Shown one piece after another: positions 28,894-37,384 of a DNA stretch of 64,000 nucleotides. Below the pieces are notes generated by a model. It saw only the letters and a list, made by a program, of their open reading frames with translations. It ran no database searches and was not told the DNA's origin. Positions within the stretch are counted from its first letter, which is position 1. Each line of letters starts with the position of its first letter. Made by a program: the position numbers and the translations under genes. The DNA is from Leishmania donovani (lineage: Eukaryota; Euglenozoa; Kinetoplastea; Trypanosomatida; Trypanosomatidae). The stretch is from assembly GCF_000227135.1 (NCBI RefSeq), contig NC_018253.1, forward strand, positions 363,477-427,476, written 5' to 3'.

Positions 28894-30918
28894 ATGTCCC
28901 TTGGCATGGCTGCCGCTTTCCGTGGAGGCCCTTCTGAGCAGCCCCCACTGCGAGACACGATGTCGCGCTCCACCATTCGGCGCTTTGTTCTGCAGAACAT
29001 CATCGCCGTGGCGGCGCACTGCCCCTCCACCGCCATCGCCTCGGCAGCTGTGGCAGTCATGACGGGCGGCACGGGGCCTGCGTCGGCCTCTGCTGCCTCG
29101 TCCTCCTCGACAGTCAGCTGGGTGCAGCGCATGCTCGTCAAGAAGCACGCGGGTTCGACATCCGCGTCCTCCTCGCACTTTGCGCTTGTCACGGAGGCGG
29201 AGATGGAGTGGATCCGGCGGTGCCGTCGAGAGGACGCCGAGGAGAGCCGCGTCGTCCTAGCCACATGCCCGAGTCGCTCCGTACTGCGCGGCATTGGCGG
29301 CGGCGCTCTCAACGTGGTTCTCGGCTTTGTCATCTCACCTCTCGTCTTCCTCGCCGTTTCCCTGGAGCGTGTACGACTGGGCAGCGGCTTGAGTGCGCTG
29401 TGGACGGCACCATGCTACGGTCTCCTATGGGGCGGCGTCTTCCTCGCCTGCGCCCAGTACGCGGCGGTGCAGCAGGTGACTCTCAGCTCCTACTACGGCT
29501 GCGTGGCGACGCCCCTGTACTACTGCGTGAACCGGCGTCCCATGGCGGATGTCTCCGCGTCGGCGTCGACTGGTGCGCCACGCGCACGCGCGTGGACGTG
29601 GAACGGGCTCCGCGGCTGCTTCGAGGCACCGCAGGGAACGCCGAACGCCCGCCATCCGCTCCTACAGCTCTACGAAGACCCATCGGTGTTGCGCGAGCGT
29701 GCCATGAAACGTGTTACCCGTCGGGACAAGGACAAGATCAAGAGGAAGGCCAAGTACAGCGGCAAAGCCAAGATGAGCGGCACAGACGGCGTCGCGGACG
29801 ACGACTATTACGGTCTGCTTGGCGTGCCAACCGATGCCACGGCGCGGCAGATCAAGGAGGCCTACAATCAAAAGGTGCTCCACATCCACCCAGACCGCAA
29901 CCCGAGCCCGGATGCTGCGCAGCAGTTCGACCGCATTACGAAGGCCTACCGCGTCCTGTCGAGCCCGCAGAAGCGCAGGAAGTTCGACCTCGGCGGTACA
30001 GAGGGCGTCGAAGACACCGGCGCTAAAAAGCGCGACGCCGTCCGTGCCCTTTTCGGTGGTGAAGAGGTGCACCGCATCGCTGGGGACGTGTTCATGAGCA
30101 GCTTCTCGCAGCGCGTGATTGACGGCCTCGACTACACCGGCGAAGAGCTTGCGGTGCTGCGCCAGCACATGCACGAGCAGTGCCGGGATGAGCTGCTGAG
30201 CAATTACCTAGTGCACTACGACGCAGCAGCGGCGGCATCAGAGACAGCGGCGGCCAGCAGGAAGGTGGCGGATGCGAAGAAGCGCAGCGGCAGCTGCAGA
30301 GGCCCCTGGAAAGGCGATGCTCTTGCCATCCGGCTGCACAATATCCTCAGCACCGGGCTTGCGAAAGAAGTGCTGCATACCATCGGCCATGAGTACAAGC
30401 GAGTCATTGCCTATTACGACATCGAGAGGAGGCGGCCCAGCGGCAGCGTTGAGGCCGGAGAGGCGAACAGCGGCGCGTCACCATCGCCTGTCCGCGATGC
30501 AGTAGCGCCTCGCTCGAAGAGCTTGTCTCTCCCTTTCCTCGCGGTGGCTCGCGCGAAGCTCTACTTCAAGACAGTCGGTCCGCACCGCTGGCAGGTGCGG
30601 CGACAGAAATTCAAGTATCTTGCCACGGTGCGTGGCCGTACCTTCAAGGACTCGGAGGCCATGGTGGATCTGGCGTGGTACACGTCTGTGCAAGAGCTGG
30701 AGGCGACGGCGCGCACCGTCGCTCTCGCGCTTCTGTACGACCCGCAGCTGCCGGCGGCCGAGGCCGAACGCCGACGGAACGCGCTGGAGGCTCTGGCAGA
30801 CACGTTTATTCTTTATGGCCAGCCGTACAAGGGTGCGAATAAATCCACCATGAACCAACTGATGAACTCGATGCGCGAGTATCAGCAGCAGAGGCAGCGC
30901 GAGAAGGACGCTCAGTAG
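28894..30918 (+). CDS. Membrane-associated J-domain (DnaJ/HSP40) protein with DnaJ-X-like C-terminus
   Basis: The product is 674 residues from ATG 28894, or 652 from ATG 28960. The second start fits the splice signals better and exposes a basic N-terminus (MSRSTIRRFVLQN) that could target mitochondria. Hydrophobic segments at about residues 137-190 (GALNVVLGFVISPLVFLAV and WTAPCYGLLWGGVFLACAQY) suggest one or two membrane passes. The J domain is at about 302-370: DDYYGLLGVPTDA, the HPD tripeptide at 332-334, and YRVLSSPQKRRKFDLGG. The HPD motif is intact, so it should stimulate an HSP70 ATPase. Downstream, LFGGEEVHRIAGDVFMSSF and the following helices resemble the DnaJ-X domain of class C J proteins (yeast Caj1/Djp1). 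There is no Gly/Phe or zinc-finger region, so it is a type III J protein. Djp1-like proteins assist membrane-protein targeting; the substrate here is unknown. Confidence 0.9.
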   Translation: MSLGMAAAFRGGPSEQPPLRDTMSRSTIRRFVLQNIIAVAAHCPSTAIASAAVAVMTGGTGPASASAASSSSTVSWVQRMLVKKHAGSTSASSSHFALVTEAEMEWIRRCRREDAEESRVVLATCPSRSVLRGIGGGALNVVLGFVISPLVFLAVSLERVRLGSGLSALWTAPCYGLLWGGVFLACAQYAAVQQVTLSSYYGCVATPLYYCVNRRPMADVSASASTGAPRARAWTWNGLRGCFEAPQGTPNARHPLLQLYEDPSVLRERAMKRVTRRDKDKIKRKAKYSGKAKMSGTDGVADDDYYGLLGVPTDATARQIKEAYNQKVLHIHPDRNPSPDAAQQFDRITKAYRVLSSPQKRRKFDLGGTEGVEDTGAKKRDAVRALFGGEEVHRIAGDVFMSSFSQRVIDGLDYTGEELAVLRQHMHEQCRDELLSNYLVHYDAAAAASETAAASRKVADAKKRSGSCRGPWKGDALAIRLHNILSTGLAKEVLHTIGHEYKRVIAYYDIERRRPSGSVEAGEANSGASPSPVRDAVAPRSKSLSLPFLAVARAKLYFKTVGPHRWQVRRQKFKYLATVRGRTFKDSEAMVDLAWYTSVQELEATARTVALALLYDPQLPAAEAERRRNALEALADTFILYGQPYKGANKSTMNQLMNSMREYQQQRQREKDAQ

Positions 30919-31785
30919 TGCGGTTGCTTAGTGCTTTTATCGTGGCGCGCTTCGCAGCACCGCGGATTGCAAGGGAAGAGGAGAGTCGGCGTGCAGGTAG
31001 CGGAGAGCGGCGAGGAGAGATAAGATGGTGCGTGTTCGCCGGGGAGCTCGTGTCTGAAACGAGATCGTCGGCTCAGCATCCATTCACTGGTTCTTTGCCC
31101 CATTGCCCCTCTTCTCCCCATCTCTCTGTCTGCCTCCCATGCCTGTCTTAGGCGTGCGTCCGACCACAAATCTTGCCGGCGTCCAATGTGTGCGCATCCG
31201 CTCCTCTTCACGTAAGTGACATAACAGACAAGCGCGAAAGCAGCGGCTGAGACGAACGAAAAATAAAGGAGGAACGCCGACAGAGCCGCGAGGGGAGAGT
31301 GCGAGAGGCGCGCGAAGCGTGAGCGAATGGGGAGGGGGCGAGCGCGCGGGTACGGCCGCGTTACCGCCGCTGCTTCGCGCGCCTCCTGCACTCTTCTACC
31401 GAGCTACCAAGCGGTCTGGTCGGTGTGTCCTTGGCGGAAATGCCCTGCCTTGAGTATAGATGGAAGTGTGCGATGCCTGGTGACATGGAGACGAGCAGCA
31501 CGTGTGTCTGCAGCTCTGCAGCCTCCCTCAAGACCCCTTTCCCAAACCTCGGCCCGCCCCGTTATGGGCCCCCCCCCGGTGTGCTTGTATGTGAATGCCG
31601 CGCAACCGCCCCTTCGTCCTGTCCTTAGTGCTGCGTGGTTCAGTTTAATACGCTACACCTCCCGCTGGCCCCGCTGCTCGCCTCTCTTCTTCTCCCATGC
31701 CGGCCCTCATCGTCTGTGCCACTTCCCCCTGCCCTTCCTACTCTGCACGCGCGCAGGTGCACGGACGCGCGCACGCAAAAGCACA
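30919..31785 (+). other. Intercoding region, 0.87 kb
   Basis: Non-coding. A C9 run lies at 31569-31577. The segment ends in a pyrimidine-rich tract with an AG acceptor candidate (listed separately). An upstream in-frame extension of the following gene to 31327 has no conserved sequence and is treated as UTR. Confidence 0.55.
31700..31756 (+). promoter_or_regulatory. Trans-splice acceptor candidate for aldo-keto reductase gene
   Basis: A C/T-rich tract (31700-31746) is followed by GCGCAG with AG at 31755-31756, 29 nt before ATG 31786. Pyrimidine tract followed by the first AG is the usual spliced-leader acceptor arrangement in trypanosomatids. The exact site is inferred. Confidence 0.6.
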
Positions 31786-33027
31786 ATGGCCACGACGGCG
31801 GTGGCTGCTGCTGGCTTTCTTCCATCCCTGTCATTCGGGGTGCCTCCGATCGGCATCGGCACCTACGAACTTCGTGGGGACGCCTGCGTGAGCGCCGTGC
31901 GGGCCGCTCTCCAGATGGGCTACCGTCTGATCGACACCGCCGCTGCGTACCGCAACGAGGAGTTCGTGGGTGAAGGCATCATCAGCAGCGGCGTTCCGCG
32001 AGCGGACCTATTCATTGTGGTGAAGATCGCGATGAAGAGCATGGGTACTGACGAAGCGGTGCGGCAGGGAATCCTCGACAGCATCCGCAAGCTACGCATC
32101 GACTACGCCGACTGCGTGCTGATGCACTGGCCGGGGTGCGGCGGGCTAAAGCCGCAAGACGCATCAGGTCATCAAGCGGCCCGCGCGCGGTGCTGGCGCA
32201 TCATGCACGAGCTGCAGGCTCTGGGCAAAGTGCGTTACTGTGGTGTGTCGAACTTTCTGCCGCGGCACTTCAAGGAGCTGAACTGCTTCCACGACGGCGA
32301 CGGTGGGCGTAGTGAGGATGAGGCCGTCGCTGCTGCGGCGCAACCGCATGCTTCCATCAAGGGCGAAAGGAACGCAGACGTTGCGGCGCACAGGCATTGC
32401 AGCAACACGAGCAGTGCCTCCTCACCCTCGTCTTCCGAGGCATGGCCGGCTTCTGCATCGTCGCATCTGCTTTCACCGCCCATCCTGAATCAGATTGAGC
32501 TGCACCCTCTCTGCATTCAGCGTGACGTCGAAACGTACTGTCGCCGGCGCCACGGTATGCTGCTGCAGCAGTACTCCCCACTTGGCAAGGGGGACGCGCG
32601 TCTCTTGCAGCACCCGCGACTGCTTGAGGTGCACGCGCGGTACTTTTCGAACCAGAGCGATGGAAATCATGTGCCAGCACCACCGCAGGCGGCGTCACCT
32701 GAGGCCGTCAAGCCGTACTCTTTGGAGGACATGATACTCATGTGGGGCTTCGCACAGGGCTACTGCACGCTGGTGCGGAGCCACAGGCCTGACCACCTCC
32801 GCGCCAACTTGGATGCCGCTCGCGACTATTTCGCCTCTGTGGAAGCAGTCGCGAAAGGAGCGGGCAACGGCGGCGGCGGCGGCGAAGCATCCCAGACTTC
32901 GGCTGGCACGGCACGCGCGCTACTGACAGCGGAGCAGCTTAATGTTATTCGACATCTCCGTGCGCACATTGGCGTCGAGGGCAATCAAGACATGCATCTA
33001 TGCTGGTACAGCTCTCAAATCGCTTAA
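31786..33027 (+). CDS. Aldo-keto reductase family protein
   Basis: NAD(P)H-dependent carbonyl reductase of 413 residues from ATG 31786. The start gives PPIGIGTYELRGD, the usual first strand. The catalytic tetrad is present: D50 (LIDTA), Y55 (AAAYRNE), K80 (FIVVKIAMKS) and H114 (VLMHWPG). The Y-to-K and K-to-H spacings of 25 and 34 match the DkgA/prostaglandin F synthase type of AKR. GKVRYCGVSNF, NQIELHP and YSPLGKG are standard later barrel motifs, and TLVRSHRPDHLRANLDA is the cofactor-binding end where family members have a KS/RS..P.R....N pattern. A Ser/Ala-rich insert of about 65 residues separates SNF from NQIELHP, and a second insert (32857-32910) sits near the C-terminus, making it about 130 residues longer than typical. 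Trypanosomatid relatives include prostaglandin F2-alpha synthase; the substrate of this divergent member cannot be assigned. Confidence 0.93.
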   Translation: MATTAVAAAGFLPSLSFGVPPIGIGTYELRGDACVSAVRAALQMGYRLIDTAAAYRNEEFVGEGIISSGVPRADLFIVVKIAMKSMGTDEAVRQGILDSIRKLRIDYADCVLMHWPGCGGLKPQDASGHQAARARCWRIMHELQALGKVRYCGVSNFLPRHFKELNCFHDGDGGRSEDEAVAAAAQPHASIKGERNADVAAHRHCSNTSSASSPSSSEAWPASASSHLLSPPILNQIELHPLCIQRDVETYCRRRHGMLLQQYSPLGKGDARLLQHPRLLEVHARYFSNQSDGNHVPAPPQAASPEAVKPYSLEDMILMWGFAQGYCTLVRSHRPDHLRANLDAARDYFASVEAVAKGAGNGGGGGEASQTSAGTARALLTAEQLNVIRHLRAHIGVEGNQDMHLCWYSSQIA

Positions 33028-33695
33028 TGTGTTGCCCTCTCGGGGCGTCGCGGCTCAGTGGCGCTCACATGAGGCATTGAGCGGGATGGAGTTGGTAGCG
33101 TCGGGTTTGCACCTTGTCCCTACCGTTGCCGCTGTATATTCCTAGCCCTCCCCTTCCCCACCTTCGTGATCGCTCTATCCAGTGCTGGCTCTGCTGAGCT
33201 CTCGATGGCACGCACACGCACAAAAACGCCATCGCGCACCCTGAAAAGCATGCGCAAGTCATGCCGGGCTGATTCTCCGCTCGGCTCCGCGTGCATCCGG
33301 TCTCAATTTGCCTCAGGCGCGTTCATCAGTCACTCTCACGTACTTCATCGTGCCGCCCTACCAGCGTGCTCGCCGGCGGTCCTTCCCTCTTTGACATACT
33401 GGCGCTGCAACGGTGAGGCAGGGCCCCCCACGCTTCCTCTTGCCACGGCTCTCGAACCCTCCCTCCTGCCTCTCTTCACGCGATTTCTTTCTCCTTCCGC
33501 ATGCATGCGGCGCTCTGCCGCAATCGAGGCAAGTTGTGCGCCGACCCCATCCGAGTGCAGCGCGCACACGCATAGAGGCGATACACGTTCGCACCTGGCG
33601 CGTGCCACCCCTTTACGCTGCGCCCTCTCTCGTGCTCCCGCGCACCTCCTCTCTTCTCTGCACCCCCCTCCCTCCGTCCTGGAACTGGCACGCCA
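33028..33695 (+). other. Intercoding region, 0.67 kb
   Basis: Non-coding. A strong C/T tract at about 33600-33680 reaches almost to the next ATG, but no AG lies between 33575 and that ATG. The usable acceptor is therefore probably upstream (AGs at about 33530-33574, after pyrimidines at 33480-33500), leaving the tract inside the 5' UTR. Confidence 0.5.
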
Positions 33696-35702
33696 ATGTC
33701 ATCCACTGACATCCGCAGCACCAACGACATCACCTCAACGGTGGTGTCGGACACCAATGAGTCCTTTGCCACGTCCTCCGGTGGCGCGAACAGCACGGCA
33801 AACACGCTCACCACCGATGGCATCATCCGCGAGTGCATTAAGCAGGGCTTTTATCGCAACCCCATCTGCAACGAGAAGCTGTACTTGCACAATCGTGGCT
33901 ACGACAGCATTGCCCCCACCGCCTTCGAGCCCTACACCGACGTAAAAGTGCTCTGGTTGGAGGGCAACGGACTCTCGGTGCTGCCGTGCGGCGGGGGCTA
34001 TACGCAGGTGCGCCCGCCAGCGCGCGTGGACCCGTTTGCGTCGGAGCTGGAGGCAGCCGAGGCTGAGCGGGCCGCAGTGCCGGCTGAGCCTTTGGCACAG
34101 CACGTAGACCCCAACACAGAGGCGATGCGCCACCAAGACGCGCTCTCGCCAGACAGCGTTGCTGAGAAAGAGTCCTCGCTTCCGCTGGCGGCCGATGTGC
34201 CGCCAGCGGACCGCGACGCCTTCAGCTCCCTCTACCCAACCGTGCGCCAGCTGTACCTGCACAACAATCTCTTCCGATCCATGCCGGACCTCTCGCGGTT
34301 CGAGAGACTGGACACGGTGAACTTATCAGGCAATTTCTTCAAGACGGTAGAGCCGCACTGTGCCCACTACGACTCCGCGGTGCGCCAGCACCATGCCAGC
34401 GAGGTGGCAGACGGCACATCACCGACGTCGGCAATGACCTCCGGTGCGAGTCTCTTGCTCTCCAAAAGCCTGCAGCGCGAGCAGGAGCAGCGGCGGCAGC
34501 AGGTGTCGCATGACCCTTACAGCGCAGGCGGGACTGCGCCTTCCGAGGATCTGACCGTGGTCGCCTTGCCAGAAGACGCTAAGCGGCAGCGTGCCGTGCA
34601 GCTGGAGCGCTACCGCCACACCACCGATGTCTTCTCGGTCTTCTGCGGGCACAGCCCACTGCCGGAGAGCGAGGAGGCGGAGGAGGCAAGGGATGAGGAC
34701 CACCAGCGCAGAGTCTCATCCTTGCCCCTCAAGCAGCCGCCACCGCCGGCGCCGGAGCACCGCAACCCGTGCAGCTCGCTGCGCAGTCTCAACCTGGCGG
34801 GCAACCGCCTGCAGGGCTTCGAGGACTGCCTCGGGCTTCTCTGCTACCGCTCGCTGGCGGTGCTGGACCTCAGTCACAACCACATCGCGGACGGCGAAGC
34901 ACTGCTGCTGATCCTCGAGCGCCTGCCGCGCCTGCAGTCGCTCAAGCTCTCCGGCAACCCGCTCGTCCGGTCGCTCCCGCGCTACCGCAAGCGCGTCCTT
35001 TCGCGGTGCAAAAGGCTGCTTCACTTGGACGACCGCCCGGTATTTGCCGAGGAGCGCCGTGTGGTCACGGCGTGGGCCATCGGCGGCGACGACGGAGAGG
35101 AGAAGGAGCGGCACGCGATTCAGGAAGAAAGGGCCGCGGCGGAGAAGCAGCGGCTGGAAGACTTCCGCCGCCTCATCTCACGCCATCAGCGCGCCGGCGC
35201 TGCTGAGGCGCCGCACGAGGACTACATAAACGCCATCACCACGGTGGCAGCGCTGTCGACAGCCGCGGACACGGCCGACAGCCGCGGCCGGAACCGCGCC
35301 GGTCGAAGCTCCAGAGAGACTGGGCAGCGGCACGGCCGTCCGCCGACGTCCGAGCTCGACTCCTCTTCCACCAGCTCTGAAAGTGAAGATGACGCTGATG
35401 ACGACAACCAAGCCGGCAGCGGCACAGGTGGGCGGTCAGCCGCGGCAATGAGGGCAATAATGATGAATGTGAGCAATACTGATGCGCAGGCCGACGCCTC
35501 TGATGCTGCCGCAGTTGGGATGATCGCCAGCCAACACGAGAACAAGCCGCTCAGAGAGGTTCGAGCCGCATCGTCGTCGCAGCTGCAGCAGCAGCAGCGT
35601 GTGCTGAGTTCGAATCAGCGTGTCGAGGCGGCAGCCTCGACCGCCACAGGCGCAGGCGATGACAGCGAGAACGACGACATTTTCGTTCCCAGTGCGGTGT
35701 AA
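33696..35702 (+). CDS. DNAAF1: DNAAF1/LRRC50 (ODA7)-like leucine-rich repeat dynein-arm assembly factor
   Basis: Cytoplasmic factor needed to pre-assemble flagellar dynein arms. The 668-residue product matches the DNAAF1 layout. The N-terminal helix and cap hold IIRECIKQGFYRNPICNEKL and YLHNRGYDSI. LRR strands are KVLWLEGNGLSVL (about 83), VRQLYLHNNLFRSMPDLSRF and LDTVNLSGNFFKTVE (about 182-218), SLRSLNLAGNRLQGFEDC, LAVLDLSHNHI and LQSLKLSGNPLVRSLPRYR. The LRRcap follows with LLHLDDRPVFAEER, then AWAIGGDDGEEKERHAIQEE, which is diagnostic of DNAAF1 (LDDRPVF...R...EAWARGG..AEKEER). Inserts of about 80 and 140 residues separate the LRRs into three blocks. The C-terminal 200 residues are disordered and Ser/Asp-rich. 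The gene implies a motile flagellum with dynein arms. Neighbours are unrelated in function. Confidence 0.93.
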   Translation: MSSTDIRSTNDITSTVVSDTNESFATSSGGANSTANTLTTDGIIRECIKQGFYRNPICNEKLYLHNRGYDSIAPTAFEPYTDVKVLWLEGNGLSVLPCGGGYTQVRPPARVDPFASELEAAEAERAAVPAEPLAQHVDPNTEAMRHQDALSPDSVAEKESSLPLAADVPPADRDAFSSLYPTVRQLYLHNNLFRSMPDLSRFERLDTVNLSGNFFKTVEPHCAHYDSAVRQHHASEVADGTSPTSAMTSGASLLLSKSLQREQEQRRQQVSHDPYSAGGTAPSEDLTVVALPEDAKRQRAVQLERYRHTTDVFSVFCGHSPLPESEEAEEARDEDHQRRVSSLPLKQPPPPAPEHRNPCSSLRSLNLAGNRLQGFEDCLGLLCYRSLAVLDLSHNHIADGEALLLILERLPRLQSLKLSGNPLVRSLPRYRKRVLSRCKRLLHLDDRPVFAEERRVVTAWAIGGDDGEEKERHAIQEERAAAEKQRLEDFRRLISRHQRAGAAEAPHEDYINAITTVAALSTAADTADSRGRNRAGRSSRETGQRHGRPPTSELDSSSTSSESEDDADDDNQAGSGTGGRSAAAMRAIMMNVSNTDAQADASDAAAVGMIASQHENKPLREVRAASSSQLQQQQRVLSSNQRVEAAASTATGAGDDSENDDIFVPSAV

Positions 35703-37384
35703 AGAGAAAGGCGGAGTGAAAGACGACGACGATGTGGAGGAGGGGCAGACACAGAATGGAAACACCCCCTGTTGGCTTGTGCGTGCGTTGGGTGTGTAGG
35801 TGTGTGTCCTGCTGGCGTCTGCCGTTGTGACGCTTCTGGTAGCCGGTGTGTCACTTGCGGCAACCGCCGACTTAGCGGCTGGCCGAGATGCACGCCAGCA
35901 CCATCCGCACTGCGGTTGTTTTCCTTTGATTAGTCGGACACGCCGCTATTCCGGCCACCACTAGCCCCCTCCCCCTCCCCCAGCCTAGCATCCGTTTCGC
36001 CAGCGGTAAGGCAACTGCTATGGTCGGGCTTTTTCTTTGATGTCCCATTCTCCTATACCTGTGCTGGGCGACGCAGCTCGAGAAAGAGCATCCGTATCAG
36101 CGGCTTGGTCACAGTGGTAGTGGTGGTACGGCCATGATACACCTTTGCTGGTGCCTGCCTCCCTCATCCGCAGCCGAGTCTCGAGCTCGAGGCGCATGTA
36201 GAAAGGATAGACTGAGTCTAGTGTTCATGGAAGCGGGGCGCTTGCGGACAGGCACGCACACGCATGCGCACATGGCGCAGCGAGCCCCGCCATCCTCTCC
36301 CTTCCTCACGTCTTTTTGCTCTGTTTCACATGTACATACTTTAAGAGAAGGGAGGAGGAAGGGGGGCGCACTGGTGCTCCGCCGTGCTGCTCCGTGTCTG
36401 TGCAGCTTACACGACACCTAAGGGGGATAAAGTACGCAGTAGAGGCGGTGGAAAGAGCGTGTGCATGGATGGATGCAGCAGACGTACTCTTGCGTGATCA
36501 CAAGAAAAGGAGCGTGCATCGCAGCAGAAAAGAGAGGGGAAGGGACGCAAGGAAACGAGCTGCACACCTGCACATCCTGCGGTCACTTCGGGGCGTGATT
36601 GCTTCTTCGGTCTAGTGAGGTCAAGTGTGCGTGTGTGGCGAACAGCGCACCCCGCCCTGCTTCTCCCGGCCCCCTCCTTACTCAGACAGAGACAGCGGCA
36701 GGGACATGCTAGCTCTTCTTCCTCTGCTCGCCCGCTCAGTATGGGGTGGGTTTATGAAAGAGAGAAGCGCACAAAGCAGTTGCGGTAGCGGTGAGAAAAG
36801 CACACACACACATATATATATACCTCAGCTCAAGGCCACTCTGCCAGCTGAAGACGTATTGTCAACTCTCCCCCTCCCCTTCCCCCCCCTCCCCCGCTCC
36901 TCTCTCTCTTTGTCCTTCTTCAGCTTCGACACTCGGGGCAGTGCAACGCCCCCATCCCCAGCTCGCATTCGCACAAGCGCCGCGGACAGACGACCTCTGT
37001 CGGTCTCTCTAGGAGGTGGGGCTTTTCTGCTCATAGATGCTCATCATACGCAGAGCAACGCACAGGAAAGTAACCCCACGTACACGATTGCGCGCATAGA
37101 CGCGACGCACACACACTTCTACGCTTCGCTTTATACTGTGTATATTGCCTTCATCACAGCCCATAGATCACGACTGCCTCGTGCTTATCCTCCTCTTTCT
37201 CCATGCACTGCGACCCCTCCCTCCCTCCCTCCCTCCCACACACACGCGCTTTTCTCGAGCTTCGCCTGCGCACTGCACACAGACATTGTTTGCAAGCCGC
37301 ATCACCTATTCGCTCGCGGATTTTTATTTGTCAGCTGTGGCCCCTACCCGCACCCCTCACCGCTTCGCTCATTCGCAGCTGGCC
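35703..37384 (+). other. Intercoding region, 1.7 kb
   Basis: Non-coding. It contains a (CA)n/(TA)n cassette at about 36801-36822, pyrimidine-rich runs at 36860-36915 and 37195-37245, and TTTTATTTGTCAG with AG at 37333-37334, a likely acceptor 51 nt before ATG 37385. ORFs in this stretch are Ser/Pro/His-rich translations of C/T-rich DNA. Confidence 0.55.
36801..36822. repeat. (CA)n(TA)n compound microsatellite
   Basis: Six CA units run directly into five TA units. The same CA-then-TA order recurs at 47146-47186 and 55371-55396. Confidence 0.85.
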
